Positions 1 through 5,376 of a stretch of 5,471 bases of DNA are shown here, piece after piece. A model generated the notes under the pieces. The model saw only the letters and a program-made list of their open reading frames with translations, was not told the DNA's origin and searched no databases. This DNA is from Acidobacteriota bacterium (GTDB taxonomy: Bacteria; Acidobacteriota; Terriglobia; UBA7540), in contig JAKAWN010000448.1 in NCBI GenBank assembly GCA_021827245.1, forward strand, positions 1 to 5,471, in the 5' to 3' direction. A program made the translations under genes and the position numbers. The first letter of the stretch is position 1. Every line of letters begins with the position of its first letter.

Positions 1-126
1 CAAGGTCGTTCCAATGACTTTCATTGCCGCTATCGTAATCACCGAGATTAATACCAGAATCAGGACATACTCGATCAGGTCCTGACCATCATCTTCGCTC
101 CAGAGCCTGTTGCAAAATCTCTTCAA
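1..126 (-). CDS. Flp/Fap-type pilin (prepilin), 5' part only, cut by the window edge
   Basis: This is the N-terminal part of a type IVb (Flp) prepilin, the subunit of Tad pili used for surface attachment. The frame reads a short basic leader (KRFCNRLWSEDDG), then the processing motif G|QDLIEY with Glu at +5 and Tyr at +6. A hydrophobic helix follows (VLILVLISVITIAAM, then KVIGTTL). The prepilin peptidase would cut after the Gly, and the helix would pack the pilus core. About 42 codons are visible and Flp pilins usually have 50-75, so the C-terminus lies left of base 1. The start is uncertain. TTG at 126 has GAGAGG seven bases upstream and gives a leader length usual for the family. TTG at 129 or the in-frame ATG at 207 (about 40-residue leader, poor ribosome site) are alternatives. 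Family identity is well supported by the motif; membership in a tad locus is inferred. Confidence 0.8.
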   Translation of the reverse strand, partial: MKRFCNRLWSEDDGQDLIEYVLILVLISVITIAAMKVIGTTL

Positions 127-348
127 CAAGCTCCCTCTCTCGCCGGCATCTGTGGACGTCCAATACCTGCCATCTAACAACCTATCGGCTGCCGCGGCCC
201 CGAACATTAGCCCAACTTCGTCACAGAAGGGGTTAAAGCCTGCGATTCACGGAGTACGCAAACTCGCGATTTGGCTGCGGCTCTGCCGCGATGCGCACTA
301 CGGTCGGGCCGGTTGGTCACACAGAATTTCTCAACGTTTCTTTCGATA

Positions 349-373
349 GCTGGCCTTCCTCTCGGGAACCAGC
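349..373. repeat. Bulged hairpin downstream of the terminator
   Basis: On the plus strand GCTGG (349-353) pairs with CCAGC (369-373), and TTCC (356-359) pairs with GGAA (365-368). The loop is TCTCG and two C residues bulge out. No T-run follows on the minus strand, so it is not an obvious terminator. It may be a second, weaker stop signal or chance structure. Confidence 0.35.
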
Positions 374-393
374 CCGTTCAGGAAATCGCACCC

Positions 394-419
394 AAAAAAC
401 CAGGGCTTGCGCCAGCCCT
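394..419 (-). terminator. Intrinsic terminator of the transporter / exported-protein pair
   Basis: Reading the minus strand, AGGGCT (419-414), loop GGCGCA, AGCCCT (407-402), then GG and six T (399-394). The stem is six perfect pairs followed by a clean T-run, 57 bases after the stop codon of the 191-residue protein. It is the best terminator in the window and marks the end of the MFS-led unit. It also separates that unit from the pilin gene. Confidence 0.7.
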
Positions 420-476
420 CGTGGCTTTTTCGAAATGGGAAAGGCCCACGGACAGCGCCCGGAGCGTTGACCGTAG

Positions 477-1052
477 CTACCGACTGGATGGGGCCGCTGA
501 AGTGAAGTGCACCGTGCGAATAATGGACAGGAGGGGGAATTCGCCGTTGTGCGGAGGCGGCAGAGTCTGGTCGTAGTCTGCTCCGCCCAGCAGCGTTAGA
601 ATTGTGCACTCGCGCGGCTCGAGAATTTCAACCGACCAGTGGACCGCTCCACTTCCGCTGGACACACATACAACCGCTTTGTGGCCATTCACGGTTATGG
701 AACTGTTTTTTTTGCAGACGCGGCGAAGTTCCTCCAGTACTTTCGTTCGCTCGCCCGGCGAGGTATTGCCACGCCTGACAAGAAAACGAAGCACGATCGT
801 GCCTGGATTTAATTTTGTGTTGCCAATCAAATCCACGACGCTTTCCACATTCGGAAGGCCAAATTTTTGAGGGTCACGCTGCTGGACATGCAGATCGGGC
901 GGGTAGCGGAAAGATAGTCCCGTTTTCGCATCGTGGAATTGAATCCAGCGCGGCGTCCGCGCAGCAGCGGGGAATGCCGCCATGCAAACCAGCGCGAAGC
1001 CGACAAGCAGTTGCGCAGGACGCATGACTCGTTCACGGCTTCCGGAGTTCAT
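477..1052 (-). CDS. Small exported protein of unknown function (191 aa)
   Basis: I do not recognise the family. The N-terminus is a signal peptide: arginines at 6, 8 and 11, a hydrophobic run LLVGFALVCMAAF (15-27), and a likely signal peptidase I cut after A31 (PAAA|RT). The mature part begins with WIQFHDAKTGLSFRYPPDL (36-54). This 'tGlsFrYP' opening is seen in many small periplasmic or extracellular beta-rich proteins. Three cysteines (113, 129, 149) remain in the mature chain, so one disulphide is possible. ATG at 1052 is preferred because GAGG lies seven bases upstream. ATG at 1025 would give a shorter signal peptide but has no good ribosome site. The gene starts nine bases after the MFS gene ends and its ribosome site overlaps that stop codon, so the two are almost surely cotranscribed. 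A role linked to the transporter is only a guess. Confidence 0.8.
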   Translation of the reverse strand: MNSGSRERVMRPAQLLVGFALVCMAAFPAAARTPRWIQFHDAKTGLSFRYPPDLHVQQRDPQKFGLPNVESVVDLIGNTKLNPGTIVLRFLVRRGNTSPGERTKVLEELRRVCKKNSSITVNGHKAVVCVSSGSGAVHWSVEILEPRECTILTLLGGADYDQTLPPPHNGEFPLLSIIRTVHFTSAAPSSR

Positions 1053-1059
1053 CGAAAAA

Positions 1060-1063
1060 CCTC
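1060..1063 (-). promoter_or_regulatory. Shine-Dalgarno site overlapping the MFS stop codon
   Basis: The minus strand reads TTGAGGTTTTTCGATG. The TGA (1064-1062) ends the transporter, GAGG (1063-1060) is the ribosome site, and ATG (1052) starts the small exported protein. Ribosomes ending the transporter stop on the next gene's ribosome site, a layout that favours translational coupling. Confidence 0.65.
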
Positions 1064-2309
1064 AAGTGGCGTCCCGGGCAGGCGCCAGAAAATCTTTGCC
1101 CTTGTTTTCCCGGCCGAGGGCAATGACAATGCCTCCCATGATGATAACGGCGATTTCAAATCCCGCCATGGCCCAGCCGTAGCCCACATGGTTGCGCAAG
1201 GCGTATTCGATGGTGTTGGTGGGAGCGGCGATCAGGATTCCCAGATGGTACGAGAGGCCAGGCAGAAGGCCGCGAACGGAATCCGGCGAAAGTTCACTGA
1301 GATGCGCGGGGATAATTCCCCAGGCACCCTGCACGCCCATCTGCATCAGGAATGCGCCGGCCGCCAGCACGCCAATGGAGCTGCCGAAAGCCCAAAACGG
1401 GATAACCACAAAGGCCAGTCCAAAAGCACCCAGCATGCTGCGCCTGCGGCCGACACGTTCTGAGAGATAACCGAACAGGATGGCCCCAATGACCGCTCCG
1501 ATATTGTAAAGCACAGCAATGTCGGAAACCGTGCTCGCCTTGATGTTGTGCGCGGTCTTCAGAAAGTCGGGATACAGATCCTGGGTCCCGTGGGAAAGGA
1601 ACATCATCATCGTCATCAGAAGAACGAGGTAGAGAAAACTCTTCCAATGCTGGCCCACGGTGCGCAGAATGGCACGAACGTTCGGCTCTCGATGCTGGAG
1701 CCATGCCTTGGATTCCGGTACGCCCGCCCGAATGTAGAGCGCCAGCAGGGCCGGTGCGGCGCCCACCCAGAACATCGCGCGCCAGCCCCACACGGGCAGG
1801 ATGAAGCGCGCCGCTACGGCGGCCAGAAGGTAACCAATGGAATAACCACTTTGAAGAACGCCAGAAAGAACTCCGCGCCAGCGCCGGGGCACGCTCTCCA
1901 TGGCCAGAGAGGCTCCGATGCCCCACTCGCCCCCCATGCCGAGGCCGTAGAGAGCCCGCAAAAGAATAAAGACTGAAAAGCTGGGAGCAAAACCGCAAAG
2001 CACTTCAATGACCGAATAGAAGAGGACATTCGCCATCAGGGATATGCGCCTGCCGAAGCGATCGGCAAGAATGCCGAAGATGAAAGCGCCAGCAGGCCGC
2101 GTCGCTAGCGTGACGGTCAGAGTTAAGATGATATCCGCCTTCGATACCTGGAAGCTCGTCGCCAGCGTGCCGACCAGAAATACGACAACAAAGAAATCGA
2201 AGGCGTCCAGCATCCAGCCCAGAAAACACGCGAGGACAGTGTGCCAGTAAGTTCCCGCAAAGAACGGCGCCGGTGCAGGCTCAACCTCTGAAGAAAGACG
2301 TTGCGTCAT
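1062..2309 (-). CDS. MFS transporter, SHS family (sialate/lactate/pyruvate-type proton symporter)
   Basis: A 415-residue inner-membrane carrier with about twelve membrane helices. Family marks are clear: LDAFDFF in helix 1 (34-40), motif A GILADRFGRR (79-88), its repeat GYLSERVGRR in the second half (280-289), and the SHS-type stretch GLGMGGEWGIGASLAMESV (122-140) followed by PRRWRG. Residues 238-247 read LSHGTQDLYP, matching the core of the monocarboxylate signature known from yeast Jen1 (N-x-x-[ST]-H-x-[ST]-Q-D-x3-T). Here the first Asn is M236 and the final Thr is D248. Known relatives move lactate, pyruvate, other short organic acids or sialic acid with protons; the exact substrate cannot be read from sequence. 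ATG 2309 is the first start in this frame after the TAA at 2373-2375, and it lacks a good ribosome site of its own. A candidate leader ORF overlaps it. The small exported protein follows in the same unit. Confidence 0.9.
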   Translation of the reverse strand: MTQRLSSEVEPAPAPFFAGTYWHTVLACFLGWMLDAFDFFVVVFLVGTLATSFQVSKADIILTLTVTLATRPAGAFIFGILADRFGRRISLMANVLFYSVIEVLCGFAPSFSVFILLRALYGLGMGGEWGIGASLAMESVPRRWRGVLSGVLQSGYSIGYLLAAVAARFILPVWGWRAMFWVGAAPALLALYIRAGVPESKAWLQHREPNVRAILRTVGQHWKSFLYLVLLMTMMMFLSHGTQDLYPDFLKTAHNIKASTVSDIAVLYNIGAVIGAILFGYLSERVGRRRSMLGAFGLAFVVIPFWAFGSSIGVLAAGAFLMQMGVQGAWGIIPAHLSELSPDSVRGLLPGLSYHLGILIAAPTNTIEYALRNHVGYGWAMAGFEIAVIIMGGIVIALGRENKGKDFLAPARDAT

Positions 2310-2368
2310 TGATTTTCGAATCGCCGAATCGAAAAAATCCTGTTCGTCATATTCCGTCTGATGCGCAT
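2306..2368 (-). CDS. Possible 20-codon leader ORF overlapping the MFS start (ATGA)
   Basis: On the minus strand an ATG at 2368 opens 20 codons (MRIRRNMTNR, then IFSIRRFENQ) ending in TGA at 2308-2306. That stop shares ATGA with the transporter's ATG at 2309. The peptide carries six arginines. AAGGA lies only one base before the ATG, which is too close for a good ribosome site; an AGGG ten bases upstream is an alternative. A second in-frame ATG lies at 2350. The transporter has no ribosome site of its own, which fits entry by coupling from this leader. Chance is a real alternative because the frame is short. Confidence 0.3.
   Translation of the reverse strand: MRIRRNMTNRIFSIRRFENQ
2313..2335. 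promoter_or_regulatory. Inverted repeat TTTTCGA-N9-TCGAAAA before the MFS start; candidate operator
   Basis: TTTTCGA (2313-2319) and TCGAAAA (2329-2335) form a perfect 7-base inverted repeat with nine bases between. The centre also holds a direct repeat CGAATCG, C, CGAATCG (2317-2331). It ends three bases from the transporter ATG, inside the presumed mRNA leader. It could bind a dimeric repressor or fold into a weak hairpin at the initiation site. Confidence 0.35.
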
Positions 2369-2417
2369 ATCCTTACAGCCCTTTGAGATCAATCGGCTGA
2401 AGAATGTCCCGGCGGTC

Positions 2418-2447
2418 AAAATACAAGGAAACTATTCCGGCTGTCAA
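2418..2447 (-). promoter_or_regulatory. Sigma70-like promoter for the MFS unit
   Basis: The minus strand carries a consensus -35 box TTGACA (2447-2442), an 18-base spacer, and TATTTT (2423-2418) as -10, four of six matches to TATAAT. Transcription would begin near 2411 and give a leader of about 100 bases before the transporter ATG. That leader would carry the candidate small ORF and the inverted repeat. Confidence 0.5.
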
Positions 2448-2488
2448 ACTTTGTCTGCGGGTTTTAGGAAAGCAATCAGTCCTGTGAC

Positions 2489-2554
2489 GCCGGTGTCTCC
2501 GTTGGCCGGAGTCCGATGGACTCGGTCGGAGCCCACAGATCGGACCCCACCGGC
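2489..2554. repeat. Nested inverted repeats, possible structured RNA or palindromic element
   Basis: Three inverted repeats sit inside one another. GCCGGTG (2489-2495) pairs with CACCGGC (2548-2554). GTCCGAT (2511-2517) pairs with ATCGGAC (2539-2545). GGaCTC (2518-2523) pairs with GAGcCC (2529-2534), with one A·C mismatch and loop GGTCG. A bulge ACAG (2535-2538) lies on one side and a larger interior loop (2496-2510) on the other. A competing fold is GAGTCC, loop GAT, GGACTC (2509-2523). No T-run follows, so it is not a standard terminator. Confidence 0.45.
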
Positions 2555-2560
2555 GGCTTT

Positions 2561-2580
2561 CGGCGCTGAGGACAGCGCCG
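2561..2580. repeat. Perfect GC-rich palindrome (7-bp stem), REP-like
   Basis: CGGCGCT (2561-2567), loop GAGGAC, AGCGCCG (2574-2580). On the minus strand it is preceded by TTTATTGTAG, and no T-run follows on either side. Its form, a short GC palindrome between genes with an AT-rich flank, resembles dispersed palindromic repeats of bacterial genomes. Repetition elsewhere cannot be seen from this window. It may instead slow transcription leaving the neighbouring gene. Confidence 0.5.
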
Positions 2581-2733
2581 CTACAATAAATGCGGTCATT
2601 GTAAGTTGCAATTCCATGTAAGGACTCTCGTGCCAAGGCGTCAAGGCGCACAGAACCGTCTGATTTAATAAGTATTCAGGTTCCGCCTGGGCAAACCCGT
2701 TGAGGCAAGACTAAGCGCTATCTTTCCGGAACT

Positions 2734-3408
2734 TCACTGCTGGAACACGATTGCCCTTAGACGATAGAGGGGCTCCGAGAAATCGAAAACATCGTCGCTT
2801 GCGGGATTGTACATGTCGGTAATACCTAGAAACCGGGCTTCGGCAGGCTTGGTGGTGGGCATTAGAAACCTGCCGCGTTCAACGCGACCATTTCTGAGTG
2901 TGAGCGTAATCTCACCGTTTTGAAATTCAACCCGAGCGATTTCCGAAAAGGACTGAACATCCGCTCCACCCGCGTTCAGTTGCAAGGGGAAAGAAGTAAC
3001 GGGCGAGACGGCCGCAAGCAGCGACCCTTCACCATGAGGAGGGTAGAAATCAATATAGGCGTCATAGACCAGCGTGGTCTTGCCGTTTGTATCCGTGACA
3101 CTGGCCGTATAGCCAAACTGCTTCCAGAGATCGACAATGCGCGCCCTTTGCTGCGGCGTGCTGATGTCAACGGTGTAGGGCAAGCTGCCTTTCGACAACT
3201 GGACTCTTTCAACACGCATGTCGGGCAGGTCAAAATGCTTGTAAACGAGGGAATACGAATCCTGCTTGATCAGAATCGCGTTTCGCTGGATGACCTGTTC
3301 CTTTCCCTGGGCGGTAGCCTGATAAATCGTGTCAGCTTTTAAGGGAAGCGCCAGCGCCACAAGGAAGGCCAGTAAAAAAGCTGTTTTTACCTGAAGGGTT
3401 GTTGGCAT
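2734..3408 (-). CDS. Exported protein of unknown function (224 aa)
   Basis: I do not recognise this family. Residues 1-25 form a signal peptide: K8, hydrophobic core AFLLAFLVALALPL (10-23), and cleavage likely after A25 (LKA|DT). The mature part looks beta-rich. It has a strand-like stretch at 28-80, a helix-like segment PQQRARIVDLWKQFG (85-99), an aromatic patch YDAYIDFYPP (115-124), and SFSEIARVEFQNGEITLTL (153-171) followed by RNGRVERG. A C-terminal part reads FDFSEPLYRLRAIVF (208-222). There are no cysteines and no catalytic motif I can name. ATG 3408 gives a good signal peptide but has no normal Shine-Dalgarno site. The right arm of a strong hairpin (3415-3441) ends six bases before it. 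Expression therefore depends on read-through from the TPR gene or on an unseen promoter. It is probably periplasmic or outer-surface. Confidence 0.8.
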   Translation of the reverse strand: MPTTLQVKTAFLLAFLVALALPLKADTIYQATAQGKEQVIQRNAILIKQDSYSLVYKHFDLPDMRVERVQLSKGSLPYTVDISTPQQRARIVDLWKQFGYTASVTDTNGKTTLVYDAYIDFYPPHGEGSLLAAVSPVTSFPLQLNAGGADVQSFSEIARVEFQNGEITLTLRNGRVERGRFLMPTTKPAEARFLGITDMYNPASDDVFDFSEPLYRLRAIVFQQ

Positions 3409-3414
3409 ATGAAA

Positions 3415-3441
3415 GCCCCGCCTTTTGATTCGAGGCGGGGC
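3415..3441 (-). terminator. All-GC hairpin between the TPR gene and the next start; terminator or start-masking element
   Basis: On the minus strand GCCCCGCC (3441-3434), loop TCGAATCAAAA, GGCGGGGC (3422-3415), then TTTC. The stem is eight perfect G-C pairs, and A-T and G-T pairs could extend it by two. It starts about 30 bases after the TPR stop codon, where a terminator is expected, but the T-run is only three bases. Its right arm GGCGGGG is also the only G-rich run before ATG 3408, so folding would hide the likely ribosome site. Confidence 0.6.
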
Positions 3442-3471
3442 CTCCGCATCTCCGTAATGGAACTATCCGCG

Positions 3472-4533
3472 CTATTTCTTGTATTGCGTGGATACCTTGC
3501 CCTGCAGAGTCGCAATCATCGCCTTTGCAGCAGCGGCATTCGGTCCGTTGGGATCAAGTTTCAGATATTCCTGGAAAGCCTCGATGGTTCCGGCAGGCGC
3601 TTTAACCTTGCCATCCGCCGTCATCGTCGCCTTCCCCATTAAAGCCTGTCCCTCAAGGTAATAAGCCTCGGCATTCTTGGGATCAACGCTGATGACTTTC
3701 TTGAAGGCCGTCAGCGCATCGTCCATCTTTCCAGCGTTATACATGATGGCGCCGATGTTGAAGTAATAACGCCCGGCATTTGTCGGATCAAGCGTTGCAG
3801 CCTTCTCGAATTGCGCCTGTGCGTCTTGAAATTTGCCCATGCTGGCGTATACGCTTCCCAGATTATTGTGCAAAGCGGCGTCATCGGGAGTCAGTGCAAG
3901 AGCTTTCTGATAAGTCGCAATGGCCTGGTCATTTTCCTTTGCCTTTGAGTAGGTGTCAGCCAAGCGCGACAGGACGACAGGGAGGTTCTTGCCCTTGGCA
4001 AGCGGCACTGCTTGTTCAAACGCGGCGGCCGCCTGCTTATACTGTCCCTGATTATATAGGGCGTTCCCCTGGTCGAAGACCTGCTTCAGGCCCTTGAACT
4101 GCTTCTCTTCCTTTGCCTGTTCTTCCGCCTGCTTTGCCATCTGGGGGTTTGCCTTCTCCTCTGCCTGCTGCTCTTGCTTTTGCCGGATCGCTTCTTTAGG
4201 AAGATTAAAATCCACTTCCTCGGGTTCACCCAGGCCGATGTGTTTCATGATATAGAAGAGCTGTTGTCCGCTGGGACTTTGCAAGGTGATCTTGTAATTT
4301 CCTATTGGCAAGCCGATATAGACGTATTCGCCCTTCTTGTCCGTCTTGGTCTTATAAACCCCTTTGATTTCTTGTCGCTCAATCAGAACAATGCACTTCA
4401 CACACGGCTTGCCATCTTGCAGAATGGCTTTTCCCGACACCCCGCCGGTCTGAGCATAGGCTGGCAACCCTATACCCAACGCCGCGAAAGCGAAGGCAAG
4501 TCCCAGAATCTTTCGCGCTGACAAAAACTTCAT
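3472..4533 (-). CDS. Exported carboxypeptidase-regulatory-like / TPR protein (353 aa)
   Basis: Residues 1-27 are a signal peptide (K2, R7, K8, hydrophobic 9-24, cut after AYA). Residues 31-112 fit a carboxypeptidase regulatory-like (transthyretin-type) beta-sandwich: GGVSGKAILQDGKP, then TDKKGEYVYIGLPIGNYKITL (64-84). A pair C44-x2-C47 lies in its second strand. A charged Q/E/K-rich linker (113-148) looks coiled-coil. TPR repeats follow at about 149-182, 185-218, 219-252, 253-287 and 288-331. Examples are NDQAIATYQKALALTPDDAA (201-220) and KMDDALTAFKKVISVDPKNA (269-288). The last repeat has a short insertion (about 300-314). The protein likely acts as a periplasmic or outer-membrane scaffold, and no enzyme activity is expected. 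I chose ATG 4533 because GAGGAGG sits six bases before it. A TTG at 4548 would put the ribosome site inside the coding region. It has its own promoter. The architecture is common in Acidobacteriota. Confidence 0.88.
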   Translation of the reverse strand: MKFLSARKILGLAFAFAALGIGLPAYAQTGGVSGKAILQDGKPCVKCIVLIERQEIKGVYKTKTDKKGEYVYIGLPIGNYKITLQSPSGQQLFYIMKHIGLGEPEEVDFNLPKEAIRQKQEQQAEEKANPQMAKQAEEQAKEEKQFKGLKQVFDQGNALYNQGQYKQAAAAFEQAVPLAKGKNLPVVLSRLADTYSKAKENDQAIATYQKALALTPDDAALHNNLGSVYASMGKFQDAQAQFEKAATLDPTNAGRYYFNIGAIMYNAGKMDDALTAFKKVISVDPKNAEAYYLEGQALMGKATMTADGKVKAPAGTIEAFQEYLKLDPNGPNAAAAKAMIATLQGKVSTQYKK

Positions 4534-4539
4534 CTCTAA

Positions 4540-4546
4540 CCTCCTC
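4540..4546 (-). promoter_or_regulatory. Near-perfect Shine-Dalgarno site that fixes the TPR protein start
   Basis: GAGGAGG (4546-4540) followed by TTAGAG and ATG (4533). The six-base spacing is ideal. It rules against the longer frame that begins at TTG 4548, which would contain this site. Confidence 0.85.
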
Positions 4547-4567
4547 AACTCAAGCTACCAAAAAATT

Positions 4568-4596
4568 ATTTTAGCTTTATAACTTTTGATGCTCAA
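4568..4596 (-). promoter_or_regulatory. Sigma70-like promoter of the TPR gene
   Basis: On the minus strand TTGAGC (4596-4591, four of six), a 17-base spacer, and TAAAAT (4573-4568, five of six). The surroundings are AT-rich, unlike the rest of the window. The start of transcription would be near 4561, giving a leader of about 28 bases with the strong ribosome site. The promoter lies just after the queC stop codon, so the TPR gene can be expressed independently of queC. Confidence 0.65.
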
Positions 4597-4629
4597 CTTT
4601 ATCTTTGCGCCAGACACATTACAAGAACC

Positions 4630-5361
4630 TCAGCCGGCAGGCGATTCCTGCGGAGTGTACCGCGGACGGACGGCATACGCAACGGGATCTTCGAGTCCTG
4701 CTTCCTGAAAGGCCCGCAAGCGAAGAGCACAACTGTCACAAAAGCCGCACGCAACATCCTCCCCCTGATAGCAGGACCACGTAAGATGCAGCGGAGCCCC
4801 AAGTTCAAATCCCTTTCGCACAATCTCACTCTTGCGCATGTGGATAACCGGCGTCACGATCTCGAGATCGGTTTCAGGCTTTGTTCCCAGAGCGATCAGG
4901 CGATTGAAGGCCGCGTAATACTCCGGCCGGCAGTCGGGGTAACCCGAGCTGTCTTCCGCCACCGCGCCGATGAAAATCTTGCGCGCACCGAGGACTTCCC
5001 CCCAGGACACGGCAATGGAAAGAAAATGGGCGTTTCGGAAAGGTACGTAACTCGAAGGAATCTCTTTGCGTTTCAGGTTCGCGGCCTCGACCGGAATGCT
5101 CGGATCAGTGAGGCTGGAGCCTCCAATCTGCCGAAGATGATCCAGCCGGCATACTCTCCGTTGTTCAGCCTGATAGAAATCCGCAAGCGCGTTGAAAGCC
5201 TGCAATTCCCTTCCCTCGGTTCGCTGGCCGTAGGCCACATGCAAAAGCGCCAGGCAATAGCCCTGGCTGGCAATGGCAGTCGTCACGCAACTGTCCATCC
5301 CACCGCTGGCAAGAACCACGGCCAGAGGGCGATGAGCAGATGGTCGTGCATCACTCACCAA
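4630..5361 (-). CDS. queC: 7-cyano-7-deazaguanine (preQ0) synthase QueC
   Basis: QueC converts 7-carboxy-7-deazaguanine to preQ0 using ATP and ammonia, in the cytosol, on the path to queuosine in tRNA. Numbered from TTG 5361, the ATP-binding P-loop is SGGMDS (19-24), the conserved YVPFRN is at 105-110, and the diagnostic [13 protein letters not shown] is at 136-148. The zinc site is C197-x7-C205-x2-C208-x2-C211 near the C-terminus. All key residues are present and 243 residues is a normal length. The start is ambiguous because there is no in-frame ATG. AAAGGAG (5376-5370) lies eight bases before TTG 5361 and eleven before GTG 5358. TTG 5379 is open too but lies before the ribosome site. No queD, queE or queF is visible, so partners must be elsewhere. 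I see no preQ1 riboswitch upstream and no terminator after it. Confidence 0.95.
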   Translation of the reverse strand: MVSDARPSAHRPLAVVLASGGMDSCVTTAIASQGYCLALLHVAYGQRTEGRELQAFNALADFYQAEQRRVCRLDHLRQIGGSSLTDPSIPVEAANLKRKEIPSSYVPFRNAHFLSIAVSWGEVLGARKIFIGAVAEDSSGYPDCRPEYYAAFNRLIALGTKPETDLEIVTPVIHMRKSEIVRKGFELGAPLHLTWSCYQGEDVACGFCDSCALRLRAFQEAGLEDPVAYAVRPRYTPQESPAG

Positions 5362-5369
5362 AGCACTTG

Positions 5370-5376
5370 CTCCTTT
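5370..5376 (-). promoter_or_regulatory. Shine-Dalgarno site of queC
   Basis: AAAGGAG on the minus strand. It precedes TTG 5361 by eight bases and GTG 5358 by eleven, so translation should begin at one of these and not at the upstream TTG 5379. Confidence 0.6.

Larger units (their letters stand above)
130..476. other. Gene-free stretch between the flp-type pilin and the small exported protein
   Basis: I see no convincing gene here on either strand. Open frames on the plus strand lack a ribosome site and resemble no family I know. The stretch contains an intrinsic terminator (394-419), a bulged hairpin (349-373) and a short GC hairpin (GCGGC, loop TCT, GCCGC at 277-289). The pilin promoter should be here, reading leftwards, but I find no good -35/-10 pair. 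TTGAGA at about 328-333 on the minus strand lacks a matching -10. Much of it is probably the untranslated leader and promoter of the pilin gene. Confidence 0.6.
2369..2733. other. Structured intergenic region upstream of the MFS gene
   Basis: I find no convincing protein gene in this stretch. Overlapping frames of 66-92 codons exist on both strands, but they have no ribosome site and run through the palindromes. From right to left it holds the tail after the 224-residue protein (no clear terminator) and a weak promoter-like pair on the minus strand (TTGCAA 2606-2611, 17 bases, TATTGT 2588-2583). Then come a perfect GC palindrome (2561-2580), a set of nested inverted repeats (2489-2554) and the TTGACA promoter (2418-2447). 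Confidence 0.6.

Noticed and set aside
110..576. Two overlapping plus-strand frames (110-349 and 271-576)
   Set aside because: They have no ribosome site and no recognisable domain. They overlap the pilin start, the terminator and the tail of the exported protein on the other strand.
933..1463. 176-codon open frame on the plus strand
   Set aside because: It lies opposite the transporter and the small exported protein, whose motifs are clear on the minus strand. Its translation is low-complexity and charged, with no family resemblance.
1294..1998. 234-codon open frame on the minus strand
   Set aside because: It is an alternative frame inside the transporter gene. The product is rich in Arg, His and Ser as expected of a shifted GC-rich frame, while the other frame has all MFS motifs.
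2489..2580. CRISPR array
   Set aside because: The inverted repeats differ in sequence and nest inside one another. There is no regularly spaced direct repeat.
2583..2611. Second promoter on the minus strand (TTGCAA, 17 bases, TATTGT)
   Set aside because: Only four of six matches in each box. It would transcribe straight into the palindromes, and the TTGACA promoter closer to the gene is better.
2361..2651. Open frames on both strands in the transporter upstream region
   Set aside because: They run through the palindromes, lack ribosome sites and resemble no protein. The stretch is better explained as regulatory or repeat DNA.
2920..3342. 140-codon plus-strand frame
   Set aside because: It lies opposite the 224-residue exported protein, which has a convincing signal peptide. 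The plus-strand product has none of the marks of a real protein.
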